A DNA stretch of 64,000 bases from Candidatus Planktophila lacus (GCF_002287925.1 NZ_CP016769.1:372001-436000); one strand, 5' to 3'; positions 51,100 through 61,406 are shown, numbered from the stretch's first letter. The notes: a model not told the origin generated them from the sequence alone. Numbers and translations: made by a program.

Positions 51100-52122
51100 T
51101 TATGGTTTAGGGGGTAATTTCACAACTTGCCCCGCGTAAACGAGACCTGCGCCATATCCGATCAAGAGCGCAATCTTGCCGTGAAGTTCTGGGTGTTTTG
51201 CCAGGAGCGCATCCATCGCAAGAGGGATTGAAGCCGCAGAGGTATTTCCATTTGTGCGAATGTCATCTGCAATCACAACTGACTCTGGCAGCTTCATCTC
51301 TTTCGCCATAGTTTCGATGATGCGCACATTTGCTTGGTGCGGAATAAATGCATCAATCTCGTTTACAGATAAGCCGGCTGAATCAAGTGCCTTAAGCGCT
51401 GCCTTACTCATTGAGAACACGGCCCAGCGGAAAACCTTCTGACCTTCTTGCGTAATATTCGGCCACTTAACATCTGCCTTAGTTAATTGAGTTTCAGTGT
51501 TGCGAACGTCAATCCATGATGGATTCATCAAGATGGCATCGCGGTTTTCTGAATCGGAACCCCATTCAACTGGGCCGATGCCTGCTTCAGTTGATTCGCC
51601 AATGACAACAGCGCCCGCACCATCGGCGAAGATAAATGCCGTTGCGCGGTCTGTTGGGTCGGTGAAATCTGAAATCTTTTCTACGCCAATTACGAGAACT
51701 TTCTTTGCGCTACCGGCGCGCACCATGTCGTGTGCCATGGCAACTCCATAACAGAACCCAGCGCAGGCAGCACTTATGTCGAGCGCAGCCGCAGTTGGAT
51801 TTCCCATCCGTTGAATAATCGCTGTAGCTGCAGAAGGTGCTTGGTGCGGATAAGTAATGGTTGCCACAATGACGGTATCAATATCTTTGATTGCAAGTTT
51901 GGCGCGAGTAAGTGCCTGTTCTGCTGCACCGATCGCCATATCAACAACCGATTCATCTGCGCTAGCAAAGCGACGAGATTCGATGCCGGTGCGCTGCACG
52001 ATCCATTCGTCACTGGAATCAATTAAATCTACGATCTCCGAGTTTGGAACAAGGCGAGATGGGCGATAAGCACCGACCGATAAAATCGTGCTCTCGCTAC
52101 CAGTTTTTACTTTGATCGCCAT
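51100..52122 (-). CDS. fabH: Beta-ketoacyl-ACP synthase III
   Basis: Starts fatty acid chains by condensing an acyl-CoA with malonyl-ACP. 340 aa with Cys120 in DISAACAGFCYG, the FIPHQANVRI histidine, and the GNTSAASIP asparagine. AAGG lies about 7 nt before the ATG. 16 bp after fabD. Starter preference (straight or branched) cannot be read. Confidence 0.96.
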   Translation of the reverse strand: MAIKVKTGSESTILSVGAYRPSRLVPNSEIVDLIDSSDEWIVQRTGIESRRFASADESVVDMAIGAAEQALTRAKLAIKDIDTVIVATITYPHQAPSAATAIIQRMGNPTAAALDISAACAGFCYGVAMAHDMVRAGSAKKVLVIGVEKISDFTDPTDRATAFIFADGAGAVVIGESTEAGIGPVEWGSDSENRDAILMNPSWIDVRNTETQLTKADVKWPNITQEGQKVFRWAVFSMSKAALKALDSAGLSVNEIDAFIPHQANVRIIETMAKEMKLPESVVIADDIRTNGNTSAASIPLAMDALLAKHPELHGKIALLIGYGAGLVYAGQVVKLPPKP

Positions 52123-52138
52123 CGCTCTACCTTAACTC

Positions 52139-53053
52139 TTAATTACTTACTTCTTGGTTATGTCGCAGTGCAAATTCATCAGCTAGCACAAGATCAGCAA
52201 CTGCCTTGAGCGCAAAGGTTTCAACAATTGGCACCGCACGCTTTAACAAGCCAACTAGCGTTCCAGCAGGTGGAACTTCTAGCGCACCAGATACGTTCTC
52301 GGAGAGCTTTGTCATACATAGATCCCAACGAACTGGGTTAGAGATCTGCGCAACGATGCGATCTAAGATTTCGCGTCCATCACGAATTACCGCACCATCT
52401 TTATTGGAGATAACACCACACTTTGGATCTTGCACCTCAAGTGAAGCAGCAAGCGCGCGAAGCGGTGCAACCGCAGGTTCCATATAAGAAGTGTGAAATG
52501 CGCCAGCCACGGCAAGAGCGCGCACACGTGCACCTTCGGGTGCTAATTGTGCAAGCGCATCTAAATCTCCCGCAGCAACAATTTGTCCAGCGCCGTTATC
52601 GTTTGCCGCGACCAATCCAAGATCAGCAATTGCACGAAGTACGACTTCACGATCGCCACCTAAGACTGCCGCCATGCCGGCTGGTTTAACGGCAGCGGCT
52701 TTCGCCATTTCAATTCCGCGAGCGCGTACCAACTTCATGGCATCTACTTCGCTGATTACTTGCGCTAAGGCAGCAGCGGTAATTTCACCAACTGAATGAC
52801 CTGCGACAAATGCAAAGTCATTTCCTTTATTGAGCGCGCGAGCACCAAGCAAGCCTGCAGCAACAATTAACGGTTGGGCATTGGCAGTGTCTTTAATTTC
52901 ATCGGCATCAGCAGTTGTGCCTAGGCGAACTAGATCAAGTCCGATTTCATCCGACCATTGAACTAAGAGCGCTTTGCTAGATGGCTCTTCAATCCAAGGT
53001 GCCAACATTCCCGGCGTCTGGGCACCTTGACCCGGTGCAACTAATGCGAGCAT
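52139..53053 (-). CDS. fabD: Malonyl-CoA:ACP transacylase
   Basis: Loads malonate onto ACP. 304 aa, catalytic Ser87 in AGHSVGEITAAAL, N-terminal LVAPGQGAQTPGM, and the AFHTSYMEP histidine. First gene of the fab operon. TAAAAT ends 7 nt before the ATG, so the whole operon appears to start with a leaderless cistron. Confidence 0.96.
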   Translation of the reverse strand: MLALVAPGQGAQTPGMLAPWIEEPSSKALLVQWSDEIGLDLVRLGTTADADEIKDTANAQPLIVAAGLLGARALNKGNDFAFVAGHSVGEITAAALAQVISEVDAMKLVRARGIEMAKAAAVKPAGMAAVLGGDREVVLRAIADLGLVAANDNGAGQIVAAGDLDALAQLAPEGARVRALAVAGAFHTSYMEPAVAPLRALAASLEVQDPKCGVISNKDGAVIRDGREILDRIVAQISNPVRWDLCMTKLSENVSGALEVPPAGTLVGLLKRAVPIVETFALKAVADLVLADEFALRHNQEVSN

Positions 53054-53060
53054 GGTTCAG

Positions 53061-53066
53061 ATTTTA
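53061..53066 (-). promoter_or_regulatory. -10 box of the fab operon
   Basis: On the minus strand TAAAAT lies 7 nt before the fabD ATG. No Shine-Dalgarno is present. No clear -35. Confidence 0.5.
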
Positions 53067-53125
53067 GGTGAGCGTGATGTTTACTACCTAGTACCTGCGC
53101 ATTTCTAGCGCGGTTAATTACAAAA

Positions 53126-55240
53126 TTAATTGCGTGTTACTAGCCACACCTGTGCACAATGCGCTGCCACATCTACTTTGCTGGCTGGCGGACGAATGAT
53201 CGGTTCGTGTGTTTGCACCGGTGTTGCGGCATCAAAGATTCTGCGGAATGAGTGTCCCCAGTTTTCATCGGGCAAGGTAAATGGTGTCTCTGATTTAGAA
53301 GAGTTAAGAAGTAATAGAAGTCCGCGCTCTGAACCAGCTTCAATAAATACTGTCAGGCTGCGCTTTTCACCATCTTGCCAGTGGTCTTCATGCATCTCAT
53401 GACCGCCAAGTGAGAACCACGCAATATCTTTTCGTTTCGTTCCGGCATCGACTGTGCCGGTAAAGAATTCGTGCGCCACACCTTCTAGGTATTGCTTACG
53501 AATGTGGGCAAGTTCGGAGACTGCGTCAAAGAGATCAGATTCTTCTTCATTTAACTTCCACTTATTTGCCCAACCGCCCATGAAGTTCGCTTCACTATCT
53601 TCCATAAGCGGGCTCATATCTCGCGGCAGCGAGTAACCATTATTAGAACCGTTTTGAGTACGACCAATTTCATCGCCCATAGTCATCATCGGCACACCTG
53701 AAGAGAGAAGTAGCGTTGCCATCATGGATTTCTTTAATTGATGACGGTGAGCTTCCACTAAAGGATCATCGCTAGGGCCTTCAACGCCGAGATTCCAAGA
53801 ACGGTTGTCGTTATGGCCATCTTTGCTATCTTCTTGATTCGGGCCGTTATGTTTATCTTGATACATAACTAAGTCGGCCAAGGTAAAGCCATCATGTGCG
53901 GTGATGAAGTTAATTGATGAAGTTGGCCCGCGATAATAGAAAATATCGCTTGAGCCACTGATGCGCGATGCAATATCAGCAACGCCTTCGCCGTAACCGC
54001 GCGCTAAATCACCTAACCAGAATTGACGTACCGAGTCGCGATAAGCATCGTTCCACTCGCGCCACGGATGCGGGAAATCACCTAGCGAATAACGAGTTAC
54101 ATCCCAAGGCTCAGCGATCATCTTAAAGTTACGTAAAACTGAATCTGCTTCGATAGCTGACATAAGCGATGAGTTAAATGCGCTGTGGCTGGTGTAGAGC
54201 GCTGCCGCTAAATCAAATCGAAAGCCATCAACGCCAATTACTTCAACCCACCAACGAAGTGAATCAACAATATGGCGTACTGCATGTGGATTACTGCTGG
54301 CTAAGGTGTTACCACATCCGGTTACATCGATGTAATTGCCTTGGCTATCTTGGCGATACCAAGCTTTATTGTCGATACCTTTAAAAGATAACGTTGGTCC
54401 ACCGACTCCACCTTCAGCGGTGTGGTTGTAAACAACATCGAGAATTACCTCAATATCGTTCTCATGTAAGCGATCAACAGCTTCTTGTAACTCTGAAATC
54501 GGATCTGCTGTTGCCGCGTATGCGCCATGCGGTGCGCTAAAGGCAATTGCGTTATAGCCCCAATGGTTTTTTCGGCCACGATCCCAGATTGATGGTTCGG
54601 TTAGATAAGAATGTATTGGCAGAAGTTCAAGTGCGGTAACACCTAATTTCTTTAGATGCGAAATCGTGCTGGGATGGCCAAGTGCTTTATATGTCCCGCG
54701 TTCGTTCGTCGGGATCTCTTCATTCTTTGCCGTTAAACCTTGAACATGTGCTTCATAAATCAAAGTGTTAGCCCAAGGAACTAGCGGGCGATGGATCTCG
54801 CGCACCGGATGGTTTGTAACAACGGAATAAGGAACCGAGCCTGCGCTATCGCGATCATCGCGCACCGTGTTATCGCCACTTCCGATTGCATCACTTGCTA
54901 CATGCCCATAAATTTCTGGAACATATTCCAATTGGCCATCTAGTTGATGGGTATATGGATCAATCAAAAGTTTTGCGGCGTTAAAACGCACACCATTTTC
55001 AGGTTGCCATGGACCGTAGACGCGGTAGCCATAACGCTGGCCGGCTTTTACTCCCGCTAAGTAGCCGTGCCAGATCGGGCCGTTGCGATGTGACATCGCA
55101 AAGCGAGTTTCAACTAACTTGCCATTGACCTCATTGAAGAGGCAGAGTTCGATGGCATCTGCGGCGTTAGACCAGATTGCAAAGTTTGCTCCACCATCTG
55201 TAAGTGTGGCGCCGAGGGTGCGAGGGTCGGCTGGGAGCAT
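53126..55240 (-). CDS. glgX: Glycogen debranching enzyme
   Basis: Cuts alpha-1,6 branches of glycogen. 704 aa: an N-terminal CBM48-type domain (LGATLTDGGANFAIWS), then a GH13 barrel with EVILDVVYNHTAEGG, GVDGFRFDLAAAL (nucleophile Asp), MIAEPWDV (acid Glu), and FITAHDGFTLADLV. ATG 55240 is needed for the first strand of the N-terminal domain. Consequently it overlaps the SGNH gene by 127 bp in a different frame. Confidence 0.95.
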   Translation of the reverse strand: MLPADPRTLGATLTDGGANFAIWSNAADAIELCLFNEVNGKLVETRFAMSHRNGPIWHGYLAGVKAGQRYGYRVYGPWQPENGVRFNAAKLLIDPYTHQLDGQLEYVPEIYGHVASDAIGSGDNTVRDDRDSAGSVPYSVVTNHPVREIHRPLVPWANTLIYEAHVQGLTAKNEEIPTNERGTYKALGHPSTISHLKKLGVTALELLPIHSYLTEPSIWDRGRKNHWGYNAIAFSAPHGAYAATADPISELQEAVDRLHENDIEVILDVVYNHTAEGGVGGPTLSFKGIDNKAWYRQDSQGNYIDVTGCGNTLASSNPHAVRHIVDSLRWWVEVIGVDGFRFDLAAALYTSHSAFNSSLMSAIEADSVLRNFKMIAEPWDVTRYSLGDFPHPWREWNDAYRDSVRQFWLGDLARGYGEGVADIASRISGSSDIFYYRGPTSSINFITAHDGFTLADLVMYQDKHNGPNQEDSKDGHNDNRSWNLGVEGPSDDPLVEAHRHQLKKSMMATLLLSSGVPMMTMGDEIGRTQNGSNNGYSLPRDMSPLMEDSEANFMGGWANKWKLNEEESDLFDAVSELAHIRKQYLEGVAHEFFTGTVDAGTKRKDIAWFSLGGHEMHEDHWQDGEKRSLTVFIEAGSERGLLLLLNSSKSETPFTLPDENWGHSFRRIFDAATPVQTHEPIIRPPASKVDVAAHCAQVWLVTRN

Positions 55241-56049
55241 GGGCTTATCTTGCCCTGCAAGCCTTTAAATTGGGAAACTAGAACTGCAAATTTCTGGCGA
55301 ATTATGAAGATTATCTCAGCAGCGCTAAGCAAGAGAAGCCCAGGTAGCAGATCAACGCTGCGCTTTAAAAACCATGGGGTGCCATTTTTTAACATCCAGA
55401 TAATTGAATCGCGACGGCTCCGATTGTTTACGGCATCGATCTTTACTTCACCGATTTCATAACCACGATGAGTTAAGAGGTTGGCATATTGTGCAGCGAT
55501 AAATTGATGGCCTAATTTGCTTGGGTGCATACGATCCACATGCCATTTCTCGCGCGCATAAATATCCTGCAACGAGCGAGTCTCCATCAGTACTGCTCCA
55601 AAAGTTTTGCCAAGGGCTCTTGTAGATGCATTTACCGCGGCAACTCTGCGACGGCAGATTCGCCCGATTAGATATGGCATAGGTACGATCTTGGTTGGAT
55701 CATGAAGTTCAAGCAACATAATTGTGCAACCCCTAGCTACAAGTTCTAGCAAAGTCTTTCGCAGGTTCTCTGCAAACTTCTGTGGGTTGAAGTTGCTGCG
55801 CAAGAGATCATTTCCACCCACCACAACTGCTACTAAATCTGGGTTATGGAGCAAAATCTTGGGAAGTTGTTCCTCCAATACTTCAGTCGACCTTGCACCC
55901 GGGCGAGCAGCATTGATAAAGATGAGCGGTTCTTGAAAAGATTTAGCGAGGTGATAACTCCAACCTAGGTTGTTGCCATGACCGTCAGAATCGCCAACAC
56001 CGGATGCTGCGCTATCGCCGATAACTGCAAAGGTAAGAGGCGCGCTCAT
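55114..56049 (-). CDS. SGNH-hydrolase (GDSL-like lipase/esterase) with odd C-terminus
   Basis: Esterase-like protein: block I VIGDSAASGVGDS with the Ser nucleophile, block III VVVGGNDLLR, and block V DRMHPSKLGH. A C-terminal hydrophobic stretch (LLPGLLLLSAAEIIFII, about 225-245) follows. The last 42 codons are read inside the start of glgX in another frame, giving a low-complexity Ser/Pro/Gln tail that looks non-native. Either a long true overlap or a lost stop codon. It sits between glycogen and glycosyltransferase genes; the substrate is unknown. Confidence 0.8.
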   Translation of the reverse strand: MSAPLTFAVIGDSAASGVGDSDGHGNNLGWSYHLAKSFQEPLIFINAARPGARSTEVLEEQLPKILLHNPDLVAVVVGGNDLLRSNFNPQKFAENLRKTLLELVARGCTIMLLELHDPTKIVPMPYLIGRICRRRVAAVNASTRALGKTFGAVLMETRSLQDIYAREKWHVDRMHPSKLGHQFIAAQYANLLTHRGYEIGEVKIDAVNNRSRRDSIIWMLKNGTPWFLKRSVDLLPGLLLLSAAEIIFIIRQKFAVLVSQFKGLQGKISPCSQPTLAPSAPHLQMVEQTLQSGLTPQMPSNSASSMRSMAS

Positions 56050-56051
56050 GG

Positions 56052-57206
56052 TTAAGCCGCTCTCAGAGCTTGGAGGTTTGGCTTCTTACCGAGTGAAAGC
56101 ATCTGCGAAATAGTTGAAGACCAAGGGAAGTTCTCTGCCTGGTGGTGGCAGCGACTGCGCAAGGTGTTATCTGTCTTCAACTTACCAATTAGCGTTTCGA
56201 TTGCATCAGCAAAGTCAGAACCGTTATTTGCTGCCACTTGTCCAACAAAATCTGCAGAGCCAACACTGTCAATGAGGAGGAATTCACCGACCGCACTTGT
56301 TTCTGAGGCAACAACCGGTGTTCCGCTGGCTAAAGATTCAAGGGCCGATAAGCAGAAAGTCTCGATTGGTCCAGGTGCAATTGAGATATCGGCTGAAGCG
56401 ACAACCGATGCGAGATACTTCTTATCAGAGATATAGCCAAGAAAAGTTACAGGAATATCGCGGGAAGATTCGTAAAGTTTCTTATGTAGCGGCCCAGTTC
56501 CAACATAGATTAGACGCGCATTAACTCCGCGCTTTAACAGCTCGCGCAGGGCTTGGATTGATCGCTCTGGCTTCTTCTCTGGTGAAAGTCTTCCGCAATG
56601 AACGAGAAGTATTTCGCCACCCTTTAAAAGTTTGGTGCGAAGCTCAAGATCGCGATTCTTTGGTGAGAAAGTCTTTAGATCAACGCCCAGGGGAACTTGA
56701 ATCAAGTTCTTAGTCCCTATGGCGAGAAATTCTGAAGAGGCAAATTTAGTTGTGGCAATTACATAGTCAAATGATTTGGCAAGCCGTTGGTTATGCCAGG
56801 CAACGAACTTCTTGGCAGAGAATGGTAGGTATGTCTTGATTAATCCGCGCAAAGTTTCGTGGCTAAATACCAACGTTGTGATCTTGCGTGACTTCGCCCA
56901 ACGCCCAACGCTGGAAAGAGTAAATCGATCAGATACTTCGATGCGATCAGGTGAAAGCGCAAGCAACATATTTCTAATCTGACGATTTGATTTAATGATG
57001 CGGTATCCACCTGTAAAGGGAATAACTAGAGATGGAACTGTAATTCTGGTTCCATGCGGCGTCTTTTCGTGATGCAGACCAGCGCCGGGAACTATGTAGG
57101 TAAATTCATGGCCCTGGCTTGTGTATCCAGTACCGAGATTATGAAGCGTGGTCTTTATGCCACCCGACTTAGGGCCATAGAAATTGGCGATGTGGATAAT
57201 CTTCAT
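56052..57206 (-). CDS. GT4 glycosyltransferase
   Basis: Retaining glycosyltransferase of the GT-B fold, 384 aa. FYGPKSGGIKTTLHNL near the N-terminus (acceptor side), LLVHCGRLSPEKKPERSIQAL donor-site loop, and PGPIETFCLSALESLASGTPVVAS with the conserved E-x7-E. Overlaps the preceding glycosyltransferase by ATGA and likely acts with it on envelope lipids or glycans. Sugar donor not determined. Confidence 0.91.
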   Translation of the reverse strand: MKIIHIANFYGPKSGGIKTTLHNLGTGYTSQGHEFTYIVPGAGLHHEKTPHGTRITVPSLVIPFTGGYRIIKSNRQIRNMLLALSPDRIEVSDRFTLSSVGRWAKSRKITTLVFSHETLRGLIKTYLPFSAKKFVAWHNQRLAKSFDYVIATTKFASSEFLAIGTKNLIQVPLGVDLKTFSPKNRDLELRTKLLKGGEILLVHCGRLSPEKKPERSIQALRELLKRGVNARLIYVGTGPLHKKLYESSRDIPVTFLGYISDKKYLASVVASADISIAPGPIETFCLSALESLASGTPVVASETSAVGEFLLIDSVGSADFVGQVAANNGSDFADAIETLIGKLKTDNTLRSRCHHQAENFPWSSTISQMLSLGKKPNLQALRAA

Positions 57207-58387
57207 GCGACCAGATCTTTCTGTGATGCAACAAAGCGGATAGTTTCTCGATAGCGCTTAATAAGTTCTTCATTTATCTGATCCCATGTTCGATGTTCTA
57301 CGGATTTACGTGCAGCTTCTTCCATTAGATCCCGCGCTGGATGCTCGGCAAGAGTGAAGACAGATTCCAAAAGTTCATGCGAGTTTGCCGTGTCGATTAA
57401 AAGCCCGGTTTTACCGTGTTCAATCAGATCTGTAGGACCACCGGTATCGGGGCCAACTACCACTGTTCCAGAGGCAAGTGCTTCTTGAATAGCCTGACAG
57501 AAAGTTTCATGTTTGCCGGTATGAACAAAAACATCAAGTGCTGCTACATGTCGCGCTAGGTCTGCACCAGACTGATATCCCACAAAGATTGCGTTGGGAA
57601 GATCGTTTTCTAACTTAACTCGCGCAGGTCCATCGCCCACAATTACCAATTGGAAATCTGGGTGGCGATCGATAACCTCTAGATCACTTACTCGCTTCTC
57701 GTTTGCAAGACGCCCCACATAACCAACTAGATATTTAGGTGACGGTTTTCTGCCCCGAGTTATAAGAAGTTCGCTACGGAAATCTGCATCAAATTTAGAA
57801 GGCTGGAAGTTTTCAATGTTTACTCCACGCTGCCAGAGCTTTACATTTTTAACTCCAGAGTTTTCAAGATCGCGGCAAGCCCAAGATGAAGGCGCAAGGG
57901 TGAGGTCGGTAGTCGAGTGAATTCGTGCGACCCAGCGCTTCAGAGTCGCATGGGCAATTGTTAAACCGTAATGACGAGCAAAGCCGGCGATATCAGTTTG
58001 ATAAACCGAAACAGTGGGTATGCCGGCCTTCTTTGCTAACCGTGCAACGTAATGGCCTAGGAAGATTGGTGAAGCTAGATGGATTACATCTGGTGCAAAG
58101 CCTTCGATAAATGGTTCGAGAGTTCGCTGCGGAAGTCCCATCGGAATCAACTTCTTCATATCGATACTTGGAACGTGCTTAATCTTGTATCCGCAATATT
58201 CCTTGGGCGCGTTCTCGCTCTCAGGTGCGATAACCAGCACTTGATGTCCTTGTGATCTGCAGAATTCGAGAAGGCGGAGTACTGAGTTGGTTACGCCATT
58301 AACTTGCGGGAGGAAGGCCTCCGTTACGACAAGTATTCGCAGAGGGTTGGCGTCTTTAACTTCCAAAGCCTCTCTAAATTCCAACAT
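57203..58387 (-). CDS. GT4 glycosyltransferase, mannosyltransferase-like
   Basis: GT-B enzyme, 394 aa: VVTEAFLPQVNGVTNSVLRLLEF, HLASPIFLGHYVARLAKKAGIP, VGYVGRLANEKRVSDLEVI, FVHTGKHETFCQAIQEALASG (in part), and GPDTGGPTDLI. The pattern is that of actinobacterial GDP-mannose-dependent alpha-mannosyltransferases acting on phosphoinositides or diacylglycerol sugars, but the donor is inferred. A long inverted repeat (58391-58431) lies directly before its start. Confidence 0.9.
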   Translation of the reverse strand: MLEFREALEVKDANPLRILVVTEAFLPQVNGVTNSVLRLLEFCRSQGHQVLVIAPESENAPKEYCGYKIKHVPSIDMKKLIPMGLPQRTLEPFIEGFAPDVIHLASPIFLGHYVARLAKKAGIPTVSVYQTDIAGFARHYGLTIAHATLKRWVARIHSTTDLTLAPSSWACRDLENSGVKNVKLWQRGVNIENFQPSKFDADFRSELLITRGRKPSPKYLVGYVGRLANEKRVSDLEVIDRHPDFQLVIVGDGPARVKLENDLPNAIFVGYQSGADLARHVAALDVFVHTGKHETFCQAIQEALASGTVVVGPDTGGPTDLIEHGKTGLLIDTANSHELLESVFTLAEHPARDLMEEAARKSVEHRTWDQINEELIKRYRETIRFVASQKDLVA

Positions 58388-58390
58388 GGT

Positions 58391-58431
58391 TCACAGGTTG
58401 AAGGTTAAAACCAACTTAATGGAACCTGTGA
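58391..58431. promoter_or_regulatory. Inverted repeat before the glycosyltransferase gene
   Basis: TCACAGGTT (58391-58399) and AACCTGTGA (58423-58431) are exact reverse complements, with GGTTAAAACC between. Either a two-half-site operator for the 130-bp divergent region or a hairpin in the glycosyltransferase leader, 3 nt from its ATG. Confidence 0.4.
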
Positions 58432-58504
58432 GGTTAAGTGTTGGCAAATGAGAGATGAAGTATTGGTTGAGGGTTTTGCCCTAGCGGAAAAGGCTACTGG
58501 TCGG

Positions 58505-58510
58505 TAACAT
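58505..58510 (+). promoter_or_regulatory. Putative -10 box of etfB
   Basis: TAACAT ends 7 nt before the ATG at 58518; no Shine-Dalgarno. Confidence 0.4.
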
Positions 58511-58517
58511 CTGCGCT

Positions 58518-59300
58518 ATGAAGATCGCCGTATGCGTAAAGCAGGTTCCAGATTCATGGGCCGAGAAGAAGATGGTCAATGGAGTACTCGATCGCGAAAG
58601 CGTTGATGCAGTACTTAATGATCTAGATGAATATGCCGTTGAAGAAGCGCTGCGTATCGCAGAAGCTCACGGCGGCAATGAAGAAGGCGGCGCAAATACC
58701 GTCACGGTGATTTCGATGGGACCAGAACGCGCAACTGAAGCAGTTCGCAAAGCACTTTCTATGGGTGCAAACGATGCAATCTTGGTAACTGACGGCGCGC
58801 TCGCCGGCGCAGATGCGCTCGCAACATCTGCAGTTCTCGCCAAAGTGATTTCAGATGGCGGTTATGACTTAGTAATTTGTGGAACTGAATCAACTGATGC
58901 GCGCATGAGCGTTGTACCAGCGATGATCAGCGCTCGCTTGGGTTGGGCACAGTTAACTTTCGCTTCCAAGGTAACAGTTGATCCTGCAGGATCAGTTGCA
59001 ATTACCCGCGTAACTGAAGCTGGCGTTGATCAAATCTCTGCGGCATTTCCTTGCGTGATTAGCGTTGTTGAAAAGATCAACGAACCACGTTACCCATCAT
59101 TTAAGGGCATCATGGCGGCGAAGAAGAAGACAATTGAACAGAAAGATTTAGCAGCAGTTGGCGCCAGCGCACAAAACGCTTGGTCACAAGTAAGCGATGC
59201 AACCCCGCGCCCACCACGCGCTGCGGGGTTGAAAGTAACCGATGAAGGTAGCGGCGGCGAAGCGCTAGTTAACTTCCTAGCAGAGAAGAAGTTGATATGA
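58518..59300 (+). CDS. etfB: Electron transfer flavoprotein beta subunit
   Basis: With EtfA, shuttles electrons from acyl-CoA and other dehydrogenases to the quinone pool. 260 aa; KIAVCVKQVPDSWAEKK start, the AVEEALRIAEAHG helix, LVICGTESTDA and the RYPSFKGIMAAKKK signature loop that contacts partner dehydrogenases. Overlaps etfA by 4 bp. Confidence 0.96.
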   Translation: MKIAVCVKQVPDSWAEKKMVNGVLDRESVDAVLNDLDEYAVEEALRIAEAHGGNEEGGANTVTVISMGPERATEAVRKALSMGANDAILVTDGALAGADALATSAVLAKVISDGGYDLVICGTESTDARMSVVPAMISARLGWAQLTFASKVTVDPAGSVAITRVTEAGVDQISAAFPCVISVVEKINEPRYPSFKGIMAAKKKTIEQKDLAAVGASAQNAWSQVSDATPRPPRAAGLKVTDEGSGGEALVNFLAEKKLI

Positions 59301-60250
59301 GCAAAGTATTTATTCTTGCTGATTTTTCAGGAGAAAAGGCGAGCAAAACAACGGCAGAGCTAGCAACCGCTGGTGCGCGCATTGGTTCAGTAACCGCAGT
59401 TGTTCTCGCTGCTGCTGGTAAAGGGGCAGCACTTGCTGCAACTGTAAATCAAGGTCCTATCGCCAACGTTCTGGTTATCGAGTCAGATGACTTCGCACAA
59501 TTTGGTGTTGCTGCATCTGCCGATGCTTTAGCGAACTTAATCAAAGAGAATTCTCCATCTGCAGTGCTTATTGCATCTCATGCATTCGGTAAGGAAGTTG
59601 CCGCCCGCGTTGCAGTACTTACTGAATCCGGAATCATCACAGATGCCGTGGATGTCTCAGCAGATGCCACTGCAACTCAGTTGGTATTCGGTGGTTCAAC
59701 AACAGTTCACTCAAAAGTTTCACACGGAACACCAATCATCACAGTTCGCCCAAATAGCGTGGAAGCAGATCTAACTGCTGCAACACCTGCAATCGAGAAC
59801 GCAGCTGCTGCTATTTCAGATGCGGCGAAGAAATCTAAGATCTCTTCTTCACAACCTCCTGTTAAAGGTGGCCGTCCTGAGTTAACTGAAGCAAACATTG
59901 TTGTTTCAGGTGGTCGTGGCACAAATGGAGATTTCGCAGCGGTTGAAAAATTCGCTGACGAACTCGGCGCCGCAGTTGGTGCATCACGCGCGGCAACTGA
60001 TGCTGGTTGGTATCCACATTCACATCAAGTCGGACAGACCGGCAAGAGCGTTAGCCCACAGTTATATGTGGCTTGCGGAATTTCAGGTGCGATCCAACAC
60101 CGCGCAGGTATGCAGACATCTAAGACGATCGTCGTCGTAAATAAAGATCCTGAAGCACCGCTCTTTGATATCGCAGATTTCGGCGTTATCGGCGATCTCT
60201 TCAACGTATTGCCGCAGGCTACGCAGGGCATCTCAGCGAAAAAGGGTTAA
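59297..60250 (+). CDS. etfA: Electron transfer flavoprotein alpha subunit
   Basis: FAD-carrying partner of EtfB, 317 aa. The C-terminal FAD domain has [47 protein letters not shown], and [19 protein letters not shown]. The four-base overlap with etfB couples their synthesis. The ETF:quinone oxidoreductase is not in the window. Confidence 0.96.
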   Translation: MSKVFILADFSGEKASKTTAELATAGARIGSVTAVVLAAAGKGAALAATVNQGPIANVLVIESDDFAQFGVAASADALANLIKENSPSAVLIASHAFGKEVAARVAVLTESGIITDAVDVSADATATQLVFGGSTTVHSKVSHGTPIITVRPNSVEADLTAATPAIENAAAAISDAAKKSKISSSQPPVKGGRPELTEANIVVSGGRGTNGDFAAVEKFADELGAAVGASRAATDAGWYPHSHQVGQTGKSVSPQLYVACGISGAIQHRAGMQTSKTIVVVNKDPEAPLFDIADFGVIGDLFNVLPQATQGISAKKG

Positions 60251-60264
60251 TTACCGTCGTCAAC

Positions 60265-60270
60265 TAGACT
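60265..60270 (+). promoter_or_regulatory. Putative -10 box of the cysteine desulfurase gene
   Basis: TAGACT ends 6 nt before the ATG at 60277 and no ribosome site is present, as in other leaderless starts of the window. Confidence 0.45.
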
Positions 60271-60276
60271 GCTCCA

Positions 60277-61406
60277 ATGAGCGTCTACCTAGATCATGCG
60301 GCAACTACGCCGATGGCTGATGCTGCAATTGCAGCGATGACTAGCTCACTCTCCAAGATCGGCAACCCTTCGTCACTTCACACACAGGGTCGCGCGACTC
60401 GAAAAGATGTAGAAGATGCGCGCGAAGTAATCGCCAAAGCAGTTGGCGCCATGCCTTCCGAAATCATCTTTACCGGTTCTGGCACCGAAGCAGATAACGC
60501 CGCAATAAAAGGTTTGTTCTGGAAATCTGGCAAGAAAGTAATTGTGATTAGCGCTGTTGAACATCATGCGGTTCTAGATCCGGCGCGTTGGTTGGTCGAA
60601 CATGAAGGCGCCGAGCTAATTGAAATCCCAGTAACAAAGTCAGGTTTAATTGATCTAGGCTTTCTAAAGGATTTAATCACAAAGCGCGGCAACGAGATCG
60701 CTTTGATTTCAGTTATGCACTCCAATAACGAGACCGGTGTAATTCAACCGGTTGGCGAAGTTGTAAAGATCGCCGGAGATATTCCAGTCCACACTGATGC
60801 GGTTCAATCATTTACCAAGACGCCACTTTCTTATAAAGATCTCGGCGTAATGTCGATGGCGCTTAGCGCTCATAAAGTTGGTGGACCACTTGGTATCGGA
60901 GTCCTTGTGCTTCGTCGCGCCTTTGAAATTCCGGCGCTCTTGCATGGCGGGGGACAAGAGCGAGAAATTCGCAGCGGAACTTTAAATGCGCCATCGATCG
61001 TCGCATTTGCCGCAGCTGTAGAAAGTTCAAATTACGATTCTGCGCGAGTAAGCGCCCTACGGGATCGATTTGAAAGTGGGCTTCGTGCGTCAGTGCCTGA
61101 TGCTTACATAAATGGTGTGGATGCACCGCGCCTGCCTGGAATCACCAACGTCACCTTCCCCGGAACACAGAGCGATTCTCTTCTCTTGTTAATGGACTCT
61201 GAAAAAGTTTCTTGCTCAACAGGTGCTGCATGCAGCGCAGGTGTGCACCGCCCTAGCCATGTCTTACTTGCGATGGGCCACACCGAAATAACTGCACAAT
61301 CTTCACTACGTTTTTCTTGCGGCGCCACCTCAACCGAATCCGATATCGATTTCGCCTTATCTGTCCTTCCCACCGTTATTAATCGCGGCAGAGCGGCGGC
61401 CTCCAA

